Assembly (NCBI RefSeq): GCF_003034845.1
Contig: NZ_PZKC01000009.1
Location: 62,001 to 126,000, forward strand
Reading direction: 5' to 3'
Length of the DNA: 64,000 bases
DNA from: Pseudothauera lacus
GTDB taxonomy: Bacteria > Pseudomonadota > Gammaproteobacteria > Burkholderiales > Rhodocyclaceae
Notes under the pieces: generated by a model
What the model was told of the DNA's origin: nothing
Seen by the model: only the letters and a program-made list of their open reading frames with translations
Databases searched by the model: none
Shown here: one piece after another, positions 52,410 through 62,402 of the stretch
Numbering within the stretch: position 1 is the first letter of the stretch
Layout of the letters: the number at the start of each line of letters is the position of its first letter
Program-made: the position numbers and the translations under genes

Positions 52410-53377
52410 GGCGCCGGCTCCATGTCCACGCCGCCGAGCAAGGCGGCAAGATCCTGCTGGGCATCATGCAAGGGCATGTCGTCGGCACCCGGAGAGACGC
52501 GACGGATCCACACTGCGGCGATGCGCTCGGGGTAGTGGCGCTGCAACCACTCATAGACCTCCGGATCGCGCTCGCCGTCGTCACCGACGAGGATGAAGCG
52601 GACCCAGGGCAGGCGCGCGAGGATGTCCTCGATGTGGCGGATCTTGTATGCGAACTGGTCGAACAGGGGCTCGCTGCTGCGGTCATTGGTGACCCGCTTG
52701 GTGATCAGCACCCCGGCAGGAAAGCCGTTGCGCGCGACGAAATCGCTGATCGGCTCGTGGAGCTGGCGCGGCGACGCCGACAGGTAGAACAGCGGCGCGC
52801 TGGACGGATCGGCATTGGTCGCCAGGGTCTGCGCGTACAGCACCGCCATCCCCGCCACCGCCTCGCGCTGGGCAGCGTTGGCGAGCAGGCTGTTGGCGAG
52901 CAGGCGGGCCTTGCGGGTGACCTCGGAGACCAGGATGGTGTCGTCGACGTCGGAGATCAGCCCCAGGGCGTTCTCGCGCGACACCACCAGCAGCGTACCG
53001 GCGCCTTCACCCGCGGCGCTGCGCGCACGCACTTCATGCCAGCCCGGCAGCAGCGCCAGCCGCGCATCGACGCGGAAGTAGCCTTCACGGTCACTCCGCG
53101 TCTGCAGGCGGTGCCCGCCAAGCTCCACTTCGACGGCCACGCCCTTGCGCTCATCGTTGATCAGCCAGCCGAGGTTGCGGCGCAGGTTGCGCAGCCGGCC
53201 GTCGTCGTCGCCGACCTCGGCGTACTCGCGCGTGGCGATCACGCGCCCCTCGACGATGCAGGTGTCGCCATCGCCATACGCCGGATAGAGGACGATGCGG
53301 TCGCCCTCGCCGGCAGACAGCGGCAACACTGCGGCGGCCGCCACGGCCAGCAGGGCGGGCGCCAACCAGCGCTTCAT
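52406..53377 (-). CDS. App1-like phosphatidate phosphatase (DUF2183), exported
   Basis: Protein of 323 residues. A signal peptide (MKRWLAPALLAVAAAAVLPLSAG) suggests periplasmic or membrane-anchored location. The DUF2183/App1 core contains the HAD-type DxDxT motif as GLISDVDDTILVSEVT, then FYLSASPRQLHEPISDFVARNGFP and RFILVGDDGERDPEVYEWLQRHYPERI. Yeast App1 dephosphorylates phosphatidate to diacylglycerol; the bacterial activity is inferred. The ATG at 53377 shares one base with the stop of the upstream glycosyltransferase gene. Diacylglycerol from this enzyme could be a substrate for that glycosyltransferase. Confidence 0.83.
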   Translation of the reverse strand: MKRWLAPALLAVAAAAVLPLSAGEGDRIVLYPAYGDGDTCIVEGRVIATREYAEVGDDDGRLRNLRRNLGWLINDERKGVAVEVELGGHRLQTRSDREGYFRVDARLALLPGWHEVRARSAAGEGAGTLLVVSRENALGLISDVDDTILVSEVTRKARLLANSLLANAAQREAVAGMAVLYAQTLATNADPSSAPLFYLSASPRQLHEPISDFVARNGFPAGVLITKRVTNDRSSEPLFDQFAYKIRHIEDILARLPWVRFILVGDDGERDPEVYEWLQRHYPERIAAVWIRRVSPGADDMPLHDAQQDLAALLGGVDMEPAP

Positions 53378-54483
53378 CACGCCCCCAGCGCGGCGAGAAC
53401 GTCCGCGGCGGCCTGCGGACGCGCCACGGCGCGCTGGCACTCGCGCATCGCCGCCAGGCGTCCGGGCTGCTCGATCAGACGTCCGAGCTTGTAGGCCAGT
53501 GCGGCTTCATCGACCGCCTTCAGCGCGCAACCGGACTCCAGCAGCATGTCGGCATTGCGCTCTTCCTGACCCGGAATCGGCGACACCACGATCATCGGCA
53601 GCTGCATCGCCAGACATTCCGAAGTCGTCAGCCCGCCTGGCTTGGTAATGGCCAGATCGGCTGCCGCCATGACGCGTTCGATGGTGGTGGTGAAGCCCAG
53701 CGGCAGGATCTGCCCGGGATAGCGCGCGGCGAGTCTGCCGAGGCGTGCCAGCAGCTCGTCGTTGCGGCCCGCGAGAGCAATGAGCTGCAGCGCCGGAAAG
53801 CGCCCCGCGATGACCTCGACCAGGCGCTCCATGCCGCCGACGCCGGCCCCTCCGGCCATCATCAGCACCGTCGTGCGTGCGCCGTCGATACCCAGTTCCG
53901 CCGCGGCAACACTGCGCGCGGGCGGCGTGCCGAAACAGGGCATCACCGGAATGCCGGTGACGTGGATGCGCGCCGCCGGCACCCCACGCGCGGCGAGGCG
54001 CGCCGCGACCTCCTCGGTGGCCACGCAATAGCCGGCGAGATGGGGATGGATCCACAGGCCATGAACGTCGAAATCGGTCACCACCACCCACACTGGCGGC
54101 GTTGGCAGCCCGGCGGCAATCCGCCGCGAGAGCAGCTCGGCGGGGAGAAAATGCGTGCAAACGATGGCATCCGGTGCGGCCGCGGCGATCTCGCCGTCGA
54201 GCTTGCGGGTGTTGAGGCGCTCGACATGACGGCGCAGGGCATCGAACCACGACTCGGTGCGCGGATGGTCGGTACGGTCGTAGAGATAGGCCCACAACTG
54301 CGGTGCCTTCTCGATCAGCCTGATGTAGCCGCTGCCATAGACCTTGCGGAAGCCCGCCGGCACGAGATCGAGGACGTCGATGTGGGTCGCCGAAACCCCC
54401 GCCAGCGGCGCCTGCGCGCAGAGGGCGTGGGCCGCACGCACATGGCCGGCACCGGCGGAGACGCTGAGAACGAGAACACGCAT
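53377..54483 (-). CDS. MGDG-synthase-like / GT28 glycosyltransferase
   Basis: Glycosyltransferase of 368 residues, similar to monogalactosyldiacylglycerol synthases and processive diglucosyl-diacylglycerol synthases. The N-terminal domain opens with RVLVLSVSAGAGHVRAA and includes DLVPAGFRKVYGSGYIRLIE and VVTDFDVHGLWIHP. The C-terminal GT28-type nucleotide-sugar domain includes VLMMAGGAGVGGMERLVEVI, LPLGFTTTIERVMAAADLAITKPGGLTTSECLAMQLPMIVV and PIPGQEERNADMLLESG. The ATG at 54483 is the first good start. It is the first gene of a unit with the phosphatase and the membrane/TPR protein, so a role in glycolipid synthesis is likely (inference). Confidence 0.85.
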   Translation of the reverse strand: MRVLVLSVSAGAGHVRAAHALCAQAPLAGVSATHIDVLDLVPAGFRKVYGSGYIRLIEKAPQLWAYLYDRTDHPRTESWFDALRRHVERLNTRKLDGEIAAAAPDAIVCTHFLPAELLSRRIAAGLPTPPVWVVVTDFDVHGLWIHPHLAGYCVATEEVAARLAARGVPAARIHVTGIPVMPCFGTPPARSVAAAELGIDGARTTVLMMAGGAGVGGMERLVEVIAGRFPALQLIALAGRNDELLARLGRLAARYPGQILPLGFTTTIERVMAAADLAITKPGGLTTSECLAMQLPMIVVSPIPGQEERNADMLLESGCALKAVDEAALAYKLGRLIEQPGRLAAMRECQRAVARPQAAADVLAALGA

Positions 54484-54733
54484 GCTGCAGATCACCGCAG
54501 GAAGGAAAGGGAAGCGACAAGGCAGGAAGTCTGTCAGCCGCTCCCGGCAGTGTCAATGTCATGCATATACGTCATACCGCCCCACATTGCCGGTTCCCGG
54601 CGCCGGCAATGCCCCGGGACAGGTAACGCTGCGCACGCCACACGGCGACGCCCCCGCATCGATGTACAGCCACCGGCGGGCGCGATTTGCGATAATCACC
54701 CATTAACTCACCAGCGATCGTCACGGAGTCCAG

Positions 54734-55690
54734 ATGAATCCCCAGCGCGTTGTCCTTGTAGGCGGGTCCGGCTTCGTCGGCAGCGCCATCGCCAACCGTC
54801 TCAGCGCCGCCGGCGTGCGCGTGGTGGTGCCGACACGGCGGCGCAGCCGCAGCGGCCACCTGCTGCTGCTGCCCACCGTCGAGGTGGTGGAGATGGACGT
54901 CTTCGACCGCGGCGCCCTCGGCACCCTGGTGGACGGCGCCGACGCCGTGGTCAACCTCGTCGGCGTCCTCCATTCGCGCCCTGGCTCGCCGTGGGGAGCG
55001 GACTTCCAGCGCGCCCATGTCGACCTCCCCAAGGCGCTCGTCACCGCCTGCACACTTGCCGGAGTGGCTCGACTGGTGCACATCAGTGCGCTCGGCGCCG
55101 ATGCCCATGCCCCCTCCGAATACCAGCGCTCCAAGGCTGCCGGCGAAGACGCCATCCGCACTGCCGCGGCGGCGTGGACCATCCTGCGCCCCTCGGTGAT
55201 CTTCGGTCGCGGCGACAGCTTCCTCAACCTCTTCGCCGATCTCGCCCGCGTATTCCCGGTGCTGCCGCTGGCCGGTGCCGGTACGCGCTTCCAGCCGGTA
55301 TGGGTTGAGGACGTCGCCGACGTGGTGTGGCGCTGCCTGTGCGAGCGCGACGCCCACGGCCAGGTCTTCGAGCTCGCCGGCCCGCAGTCCTACACCCTGC
55401 GCGAGCTCGTCGAATACGTCTCCGAGCTGGTCGGCAAGCCGCGCCCCGTCATCCCGCTGCCGGAGGGTCTGGCAATGCTGCAGGCGCGCCTCATGGAGCT
55501 GGCGCCAACGCCGCTGATGAGCCGCGACAATGTCCGCTCGATGCGCGTCGACAACGTCGCCAGTGGCGCGCCACTGCCCTTCGCCATGCAGCCCACGGCG
55601 CTCGAAGCGGTGGCGCCGGGCTGGCTTGGCCAGGCCGCCCTGCGCAGCCACTACTACCCCTTCCGCGACCACGCCCGCCGCGCGCGCTGA
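54734..55690 (+). CDS. NDUFA9-like NAD(P)-binding protein
   Basis: Extended short-chain dehydrogenase/epimerase-like protein of 318 residues. The N-terminal Rossmann motif is [60 protein letters not shown] (Tyr-x-x-x-Lys-type pattern modified to YQRSK) and [20 protein letters not shown] follow. It fits the complex I NDUFA9 subunit group of bacterial homologues, whose role is not settled. Its stop shares one base with the start of cca. Confidence 0.88.
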   Translation: MNPQRVVLVGGSGFVGSAIANRLSAAGVRVVVPTRRRSRSGHLLLLPTVEVVEMDVFDRGALGTLVDGADAVVNLVGVLHSRPGSPWGADFQRAHVDLPKALVTACTLAGVARLVHISALGADAHAPSEYQRSKAAGEDAIRTAAAAWTILRPSVIFGRGDSFLNLFADLARVFPVLPLAGAGTRFQPVWVEDVADVVWRCLCERDAHGQVFELAGPQSYTLRELVEYVSELVGKPRPVIPLPEGLAMLQARLMELAPTPLMSRDNVRSMRVDNVASGAPLPFAMQPTALEAVAPGWLGQAALRSHYYPFRDHARRAR

Positions 55691-56907
55691 TGCGCTGCTA
55701 CGTAGTCGGCGGCGCGGTCCGCGACGAACTGCTCGGCCTGCCGGTGAAGGACCGCGACTGGGTGGTGGTCGGCGCCAGCGCCGCGGAGCTCACTGCGCAG
55801 GGCTTCCTGCCGGTGGGCAAGGACTTTCCCGTCTTCCTCCATCCCGAGACGCGCGAGGAGTACGCCCTCGCCCGTACCGAGCGCAAGAGCGGGCACGGCT
55901 ACAAGGGCTTCGTTGTCCACGCCGCACCCGAAGTGACGCTGGAGGAAGACCTGCTGCGCCGCGACCTGACCATCAACGCCATCGCCCGCGACCGCGACGG
56001 CACCCTCATCGACCCTTACGGCGGGCAGGCTGATCTCGCCGCGCGCCGCTTCCGCCACGTCAGCCCGGCCTTCGCCGAGGACCCCCTGCGCATCCTCCGC
56101 GTGGCCCGCTTCGCGGCCCGTTTCACGACCTTCACGGTAGCCGAGGAAACCCAGGCGCTGATGCGCCGGATGGTCGAGGCGGGCGAGGTCGATCACCTGG
56201 TCGCGGAGCGCGTCTGGCAGGAGCTCGCCCGCGGACTGATGGAACAACGCCCGTCACGGATGATCCGCGTACTGCGCCAGTGCGGCGCGCTGGCGCGCCT
56301 GCTGCCCGAGCTCGACCGCCTCTTCGGCGTCCCCCAGCCGCCGCGCCACCACCCCGAGATCGATACCGGCGACCACGTCCTGCGCGTCATCGACATCGCT
56401 GCCGCCAGCGCCCAGCCGCTGGCGGTACGCTGGGCCTGCCTGCTGCACGACCTCGGCAAGGGCGACACCCCCGCCGGCATCCTGCCCCACCACTATGGTC
56501 ACGAAGCGCGCAGCGCACGGCGCGCGCGTGAAGTCTCGGAACGTCTCAAGGCCCCTGCGGAATGTCGCGAACTGGCCGAACTGGTCGCCCGCGAGCACGG
56601 CATCATCCCGCGCATCGACGAGTTGCGCGCCGAAACGATCGTCAAGATCCTTGAACGCAGCGACGCCCTGCGCCGCCCGCAGCGCTTCGAACAGCTGCTT
56701 GCCGCCTGCGCCTGCGACGCCCGTGGCCGCCTCGGCCACGAACAGCAGGACTACCCCGCCACGGCGGCCTGGCTGAACGCGCTGGACCGCGTCCGCAGCG
56801 TCGATGCGGGCGCCATCGCGCGCCAGTGCGCAGACCGCAGCGGCATCGCCGCGGCGGTCCACGCCGCCCGCGTGGCAGCCTTAAGGACACTGCCGGGCAA
56901 GTGCTGA
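55690..56907 (+). CDS. cca: multifunctional CCA tRNA nucleotidyltransferase
   Basis: Protein of 405 residues that adds or repairs the 3' CCA of tRNAs. The polymerase motif [26 protein letters not shown] (with the metal-binding Asp-x-Asp as DRD) opens the protein, then [32 protein letters not shown]-terminal HD phosphohydrolase domain ([13 protein letters not shown] and LLHDLGKG) makes it the longer, multifunctional E. coli-type enzyme. The ATG at 55690 overlaps the previous stop by one base (TGATG). Confidence 0.96.
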   Translation: MRCYVVGGAVRDELLGLPVKDRDWVVVGASAAELTAQGFLPVGKDFPVFLHPETREEYALARTERKSGHGYKGFVVHAAPEVTLEEDLLRRDLTINAIARDRDGTLIDPYGGQADLAARRFRHVSPAFAEDPLRILRVARFAARFTTFTVAEETQALMRRMVEAGEVDHLVAERVWQELARGLMEQRPSRMIRVLRQCGALARLLPELDRLFGVPQPPRHHPEIDTGDHVLRVIDIAAASAQPLAVRWACLLHDLGKGDTPAGILPHHYGHEARSARRAREVSERLKAPAECRELAELVAREHGIIPRIDELRAETIVKILERSDALRRPQRFEQLLAACACDARGRLGHEQQDYPATAAWLNALDRVRSVDAGAIARQCADRSGIAAAVHAARVAALRTLPGKC

Positions 56908-56974
56908 ACAGCGCCACTTGATGCCCGGCGCGTGCTGGCGCACGATGACCCTTTACGGACCCGCCCGCACTGCC

Positions 56975-59095
56975 ATGACCCGCGACCTCTTCCCCCGCAC
57001 CCCGCGCCTCGACGGCACCGACCCGGAAGCGAAGCGCGCCGAGATCCTGCGCTACTTCCACGCCACCTTCGAGCGCTACGAGTCGCTGTTCGGCCTCCTC
57101 GCCGAAGACGAGGCCTATTACCGCAAGCCGATCAGCCTGCGCCACCCGCTGATCTTCTACCTCGGCCATACCGCCACCTTCTTCACCAACAAGTTCGTGC
57201 TCGCCGGCCTGCTCGAACAGCGCATCGACCCGAAGCTGGAATCGATGTTCGCGGTCGGTGTGGACGAGATGAGCTGGGACGATCTCGACGACGCCAACTA
57301 CGACTGGCCGCCGGTGCAGGCCGTGTGGGACTACCGCCGCAAGGTGCGCGCGATGGTCGACCGGGTGATCCGCGAGACCCCGCTGGCGCTGCCCATCGGC
57401 TGGGACCATCCCTTCTGGGCGGTGCAGATGGGCATCGAGCACGAACGCATCCACCTGGAAACCTCCTCGGTGCTGATGCGCCAGCACGCGCTGCGCTACG
57501 TCCGCCCGCAGGCCGACTGGGCGCCCTGCCGCGAGCACGGCGCGGCGCCGGAAAACACCCTGGTGGACATTCCCGCCGGGCGTGTGCGGCTGGGACGCGG
57601 GTTCGACGATCCCTGGTACGGCTGGGACAACGAGTACGGCCGCCACGAGGCCGACATTCCCGCCTTCCGCGCGGCCAAGTACCTGACCAGCAACGCCGAG
57701 TTCCTGAGCTTTGTGGACGCCGGCGGCTACACCGACGACAGCCTGTGGGACGAGGAAGGCCTCGCCTGGCGGCGCTACGCGCGCGCCGGGCATCCCACTT
57801 TCTGGGTGCCCGACGGCGCCGGCTGGCGGCTGCGCCTGGTGGCCGAGGAAGTGCCCATGCCGTGGGACTGGCCGGTGGAGACCAACTGCCACGAGGCGCG
57901 CGCCTTCTGCCGCTGGAAAGCACGCCAGAGCGGCCTGCCGGTGCGCCTGCCGGGCGAGGACGAGTGGCACCGCCTGTACAACCACGCCGGCCTCGCCGAC
58001 CTACCGCCCGACGCCCCGGCCGCGGCCAACCTGCATCTCGACCACTGGGCCTCGTCCTGCCCGGTGACCCGCTTTGCCCACGGCGAGCTGTTCGACGTGG
58101 TGGGCAACGTCTGGCAGTGGTGCGAGACCCCCACCTACCCCTTCGACGGCTTCCGCGTGCACCCGCTGTACGACGACTTCACCACCCCCACCTTCGACAA
58201 CCGCCACAACATGATCAAGGGCGGGGCGTGGATCTCCGCCGGCAACGAGGCGCGCCACCTGTCGCGCTACGCCTTCCGCCGCCACTTCTTCCAGCACGCG
58301 GGTTTCCGCTACATCGTCAGCGACGCGCCGGTGGAGCAGCCCGGCTCGCTCTACGAGACCGACACCCTGCTCGCACAGTACGCCGAGTTCCACTACGGCG
58401 ACGAGTACTTCGGCGTGCCCAACTTCCCGCAGGCGGTGGCGCGCATCGCCATCGACGCCTTCGAGCGCCACCATGGTGGCAGGGCCGGGCGCGCGCTCGA
58501 CCTCGGTTGTGCGACCGGGCGGGCGAGCTTCGAACTGGCGCGCCGCTTCGACGAGGTCGAAGGGGTGGACTTCTCTGCGCGCTTCATCAACGCCGGCGTG
58601 CACCTCAAGGAGCACGGCGTGCTGCGCTACACCCTCCCCGACGAAGGCGAGCTGGTGTTCTACCTGGAACGCCGGCTGGATGCGCTGGACCTGAACGAAG
58701 TTGCTCCCAAGGTGGCCTTCTGGCAGGGCGACGCCTGCAACCTGAAGCCGGTGTTCGCCGGCTACGACCTCATCCTCGCCGTCAACCTGATCGACCGCCT
58801 GTACGCCCCGCGCCGCTTCCTCAGCCAGGTGCATCAACGCCTCAACCCGGGTGGACTGCTGGTGCTGGCCTCGCCCTGTACCTGGCTGGAAGAACACACC
58901 AAGCGGGAAGAGTGGGTGGGCGGGTTCAAGAAGGACGGTGAGTCATACACCACGCTGGACGGCCTGAAGGACGCGCTGGGCGCGCACTTCGAGCTGGTCG
59001 AGGGTCCGCTTGAGGTGCCTTTCGTCATCCGCGAAACGCGGCGCAAGTTCCAGCACACGCTGTCTGAACTGACCGTGTGGCGGCGGCGGGATTGA
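56975..59095 (+). CDS. ovoA: OvoA: 5-histidylcysteine sulfoxide synthase / methyltransferase (ovothiol)
   Basis: Fusion protein of 706 residues. The N-terminal DinB-like helical domain carries the iron-binding HX3HXE motif (HERIHLE, about 155-161). The middle part is a formylglycine-generating-enzyme-like sulfatase-modifying domain (about 190-440, GNVWQWCETPTYPFDGF and KGGAWISAGNEARH). The C-terminal part is a SAM methyltransferase (about 460-700, ALDLGCATGRASFEL). OvoA links cysteine to histidine C5 with oxygen, and the C-terminal domain methylates the mercaptohistidine to ovothiol A. The ATG at 56975 is preferred; an ATG at 56945 is possible. No other ovothiol gene is next to it. Confidence 0.94.
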   Translation: MTRDLFPRTPRLDGTDPEAKRAEILRYFHATFERYESLFGLLAEDEAYYRKPISLRHPLIFYLGHTATFFTNKFVLAGLLEQRIDPKLESMFAVGVDEMSWDDLDDANYDWPPVQAVWDYRRKVRAMVDRVIRETPLALPIGWDHPFWAVQMGIEHERIHLETSSVLMRQHALRYVRPQADWAPCREHGAAPENTLVDIPAGRVRLGRGFDDPWYGWDNEYGRHEADIPAFRAAKYLTSNAEFLSFVDAGGYTDDSLWDEEGLAWRRYARAGHPTFWVPDGAGWRLRLVAEEVPMPWDWPVETNCHEARAFCRWKARQSGLPVRLPGEDEWHRLYNHAGLADLPPDAPAAANLHLDHWASSCPVTRFAHGELFDVVGNVWQWCETPTYPFDGFRVHPLYDDFTTPTFDNRHNMIKGGAWISAGNEARHLSRYAFRRHFFQHAGFRYIVSDAPVEQPGSLYETDTLLAQYAEFHYGDEYFGVPNFPQAVARIAIDAFERHHGGRAGRALDLGCATGRASFELARRFDEVEGVDFSARFINAGVHLKEHGVLRYTLPDEGELVFYLERRLDALDLNEVAPKVAFWQGDACNLKPVFAGYDLILAVNLIDRLYAPRRFLSQVHQRLNPGGLLVLASPCTWLEEHTKREEWVGGFKKDGESYTTLDGLKDALGAHFELVEGPLEVPFVIRETRRKFQHTLSELTVWRRRD

Positions 59096-59285
59096 GACGG
59101 CAGCGGCTCTGGACACGGGCCACGCCCGGATTCGGCGGATTCGTCGACGCGTAACGGTCCGGGGTGGCCTGGAGCGGGGTGTGGGCAGCGGCGATTTCGG
59201 CACGCATGAGGCGCCGGCCGCGTACCTCGCACGGCCGCCACGAACCCGCGCCCCCCAGCGACCCGCATCGCGGGCAAGCCAGCGC
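59096..59285. other. convergent gap, ovoA / RND permease
   Basis: 190 bp between two convergent genes. The only structure I see is a 5-bp stem CCCGC (59262-59266) / GCGGG (59270-59274) with a 3-nt loop just past the permease stop, without a T-run. No gene. Confidence 0.6.
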
Positions 59286-62200
59286 CTACCGCAAGCGCAA
59301 CCCCACCCCCGCGACCGACAGGCGGCGCGCCGTCCACCCCTTGAAGCTCTCCAGCAGCGACAGCAGGGCGGGGATGAAGAACAGCACCAGCACCGCAGAG
59401 AAGGCCAGCCCGAAGGCGATCGAGGTCGCCATCGGGATGAGGAACTGGGCCTGCAGCGAGGATTCGAAGAGCAGCGGGGTGAGACCGCCAATGGTGGTCA
59501 GCGAGGTCAGCAGCACGGCGCGCAGGCGGCCACAGGAAGCGCCCACCAGAGCCTCGTCGAGTGCGGCGCCCTTGTGGCGCAACTCCTTGAACAGGGTAAC
59601 CAGGATGATGGAGTTGTTGACCACGATGCCAGCGAGCGCGAAGAGACCGAACATCGACAGGATGGTGAGGTTGATACCCATCACCCAGTGGCCGAAGATG
59701 GCCCCCGCCAGTCCCAGGGGGATGGCGGCCATGACCACCAGCGGCCAGCTCCACGACGCGAACGACCACACCAGGACGAGGTAGATCAGCGCCAGACCGA
59801 GCACCAGCCCGGCCTGCATGTCGGCCATCGTTTCGCGCTGATCGGCAGCGCGCCCCTCGAAGCTGTAGGCCACGCCGTAGCGCTGGGCAAGCGCGGGCAG
59901 GACCTCACGCGCGAGTTCGGCGCGAATGGCGTTGGCGTCGTGGCGGGCGGTATCGATCTCGCCGCTGACTTCCACCGCCAGACGGCCGTCGGCATGGCGC
60001 AGGGCCTCGAAGCCGCGTCGCGACTCCCAGCTCACCACCGTGCCGAGGGGCACGAACTCGCCATTGGGGGCGCGGATCACCAGGCGCTCGAAAACGTCGA
60101 GGCGGCTGCGTTCCTCGCGCGGCAGCAGCACGCGCACTTCCAGCTCGTCGCGACCGACCTGCACCAGCTGTGCCAGATGGCCGTCGAAGGCGGCGCGCAA
60201 CTGGCCGCCGAGTGACTCGGTGGTCAGCCCCAGGGCCTCGCCCGCGGGGGTGAGACGGTAGATGAGCTGTTCGCGGCCGAAGGGCATGTCATCCTCGGTG
60301 TCGGTGACACCGGGAATGGCACGCAGGGTCTCGGCCAGCGCCAGCGCCGCGGCCTTCAGCGCCTCGGCGTCGTCGCCGGCCAGGCGCACGGTCAGGTCGC
60401 GCCCCGGCGGGCCGGACTGGCGCACGGTCAGGGTGAGCCCTTCAAGGCCGCTGGTGGGGGGCAGCTTGGCCCGCCAGGCGGCAAGGAAGTGCTCGTTGCG
60501 CACGTCGCGGAAGTCCGGCGGCACCAGTTCGACCACCATCGAGGCGAGTTGGTCGCCGCTGGCGCCGCCACCGCCGGCGCCCAGGGTGCCGCCGAGGCGG
60601 GTCAGCGCCGTCTGCACCAGAGCGCCACCGAGTTCGCTTTCGGCCTCGTAGAGGGCACGCTCCATCGCCGCCAGATAGGCCGCGGTGTGCTCGCGCGGGG
60701 TGCCGGCGACGAAGGTGGCGTTGGCGTACAGCACCTGCCCTTCCGGCGTGGGGAAGAAGGTGAAGCCGATGCGCCCGCCGGCAAGCAGGCCGACGGCAAG
60801 AATCATCACCGCCGCAGTGATCGCCACCGTGGTGCCGCGCCAGGCCAGCGCCAGCGTCACCAGCGGGCGGAAACGCTGCTCGCGGAAGCGCTCGAAGGCC
60901 TCGTCGAGGCGCTGACGCAGCGCCGAGGTCTGACGCGCGGCAGCGCCGGAGAGCGCCCCCTTGAGATGGGCGGGGAGGATCAGGAAGCTCTCCAGCAGCG
61001 CCGCGCTGACCACCATGATCATCACGAAGGGGATGTCGCCGAGGATGTTGCCGATCACCCCGCCGACCATCATCAGCGGCACGAAGGCGGCGATGGTGGT
61101 CAGCGAAGCCGCCACCACCGGCCAGAACATCCGCCGCGCGCCGCCCAGCGCGGCCTGTTCCGGCCCCTCACCCATGCGGCGGTGGGTATCGGCATCCTCA
61201 CTGACGACGATGGCGTCGTCGACGATGATGCCCAGCGCCATGATCAGCGCGAACAGGCTCATCATGTTGATGCTGCCGCCGAACACCAGCATCAGCCCGA
61301 GGGTGGCGAGAAAGGCGGTGGGGATGCCGACCATCACCCAGAAGGCCACGCGCGCAGGCAGGAAGAGGTAGAGCACGGCGACCACCAGCAGCAGGCCGGA
61401 GAGGCCGTTCTTGATGAGCAGCTCGATGCGGTCGCGGATCAGCTCCCACTGGGTGTCATAGACCTCCAGCGTGATGCTCGGCGGCAAGGTCGGGCGGGTG
61501 CGCTCCAGCCAGCCCTCGAGCACCTTCGCGGCCCTCAGCGAATGGCCCGTTTCGGCACGCTGGAGGATCATCTCCACTACCGCGTCACCGCGCTCGGCGA
61601 GCGCCAGGCTGCCCGGGCGCGGTTCGCGGACGATGTGTGCGACCTCGCCCAGCCGCACCAGGCCCTGGGCATCGCTGAGCAGGGGAAGGACGGCAAAACC
61701 GTCGCTGTCGCGGCGCTGTTCGAGGCCGCGGATCTCGCGTGCTCCGTCGGCCTCGCCGGCCACCCCGGCAGGCACGTCGCGGGCCAGCCCGGCGATCCGC
61801 TCGCCGGCCTCGACCAGCGACAGACCGAGCGTTTCCAGCGCCGCGGAGGGAATCTCGATGGCGATGCGTTCGTCGGGCAGGCCGCTGAGAGTGACGCGGT
61901 CGACCCCGGCGGCGAGCAGTTCGCGCTCGAACTGACGCACCCACGGGCGCAGCGCATCGACGCTGTCGCCGCGCACCAGCACCCGCGCGATCGGCTCGTA
62001 GCGCGACACCCGGCTGACCTGCGGGGTCTCGGCGTCGCGCGGCAGGTTGCGGAACTCGTCGACACGCTGGCGCACCTGGTCGAGAGCAAGCAGCGGGTCG
62101 GTACCTTCGACCAGCTCGACGGTGATGCTGGCAATGCCCTGGGCAGAGGTGGAGGTGAGCTTCTTCAGGCCGTCGACGGTCTTCAGACGCTCCTCCAGCG

Positions 62201-62402
62201 GGGTGGTGATGCCGGCCTCGACATCCTCGGCGGCAGCCCCGCTCCACACCACCCGCACGCTGATGATGTCGAGCTCGAAGCTGGGGAAGAACTGCACGTT
62301 CATCCGCGTCACGCCGATCACGCCGACAACGAAGGCGAGCAGCATCAGCACGTTGGCCGCCACGCGATGGCGGATCAGCAGTTGCAGGGTGCCGGATCTC
62401 AT
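59286..62402 (-). CDS. RND multidrug efflux permease (AcrB/HAE1 family)
   Basis: Inner-membrane RND pump of 1038 residues, the size of AcrB-family permeases. TM1 opens the protein (NVLMLLAFVVGVIGVTRMNVQFFP). Two large periplasmic loops (about 35-330 and 550-860) are separated by a six-helix block with the proton-relay region GIIVDDAIVVSEDADTHRRMGEGP; a second block contains GLALIYLVLVWSFASWSWPLVVM and LFALAGIVVNNSIILV. It would export hydrophobic or cationic compounds with a proton gradient. The start overlaps the adaptor stop (ATGA at 62399-62402). No outer-membrane TolC-type gene is in view. Confidence 0.94.
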   Translation of the reverse strand: MRSGTLQLLIRHRVAANVLMLLAFVVGVIGVTRMNVQFFPSFELDIISVRVVWSGAAAEDVEAGITTPLEERLKTVDGLKKLTSTSAQGIASITVELVEGTDPLLALDQVRQRVDEFRNLPRDAETPQVSRVSRYEPIARVLVRGDSVDALRPWVRQFERELLAAGVDRVTLSGLPDERIAIEIPSAALETLGLSLVEAGERIAGLARDVPAGVAGEADGAREIRGLEQRRDSDGFAVLPLLSDAQGLVRLGEVAHIVREPRPGSLALAERGDAVVEMILQRAETGHSLRAAKVLEGWLERTRPTLPPSITLEVYDTQWELIRDRIELLIKNGLSGLLLVVAVLYLFLPARVAFWVMVGIPTAFLATLGLMLVFGGSINMMSLFALIMALGIIVDDAIVVSEDADTHRRMGEGPEQAALGGARRMFWPVVAASLTTIAAFVPLMMVGGVIGNILGDIPFVMIMVVSAALLESFLILPAHLKGALSGAAARQTSALRQRLDEAFERFREQRFRPLVTLALAWRGTTVAITAAVMILAVGLLAGGRIGFTFFPTPEGQVLYANATFVAGTPREHTAAYLAAMERALYEAESELGGALVQTALTRLGGTLGAGGGGASGDQLASMVVELVPPDFRDVRNEHFLAAWRAKLPPTSGLEGLTLTVRQSGPPGRDLTVRLAGDDAEALKAAALALAETLRAIPGVTDTEDDMPFGREQLIYRLTPAGEALGLTTESLGGQLRAAFDGHLAQLVQVGRDELEVRVLLPREERSRLDVFERLVIRAPNGEFVPLGTVVSWESRRGFEALRHADGRLAVEVSGEIDTARHDANAIRAELAREVLPALAQRYGVAYSFEGRAADQRETMADMQAGLVLGLALIYLVLVWSFASWSWPLVVMAAIPLGLAGAIFGHWVMGINLTILSMFGLFALAGIVVNNSIILVTLFKELRHKGAALDEALVGASCGRLRAVLLTSLTTIGGLTPLLFESSLQAQFLIPMATSIAFGLAFSAVLVLFFIPALLSLLESFKGWTARRLSVAGVGLRLR

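Noticed and set aside
54551-54577. Repeated TGTCA/CGTCAT words before the MGDG-synthase-like gene, resembling a Pho box
   Set aside because: Spacing of the repeats is not the 11-bp Pho period, and the orientation is wrong for the minus-strand gene. Phosphate control of the glycolipid module therefore has no sequence support here.
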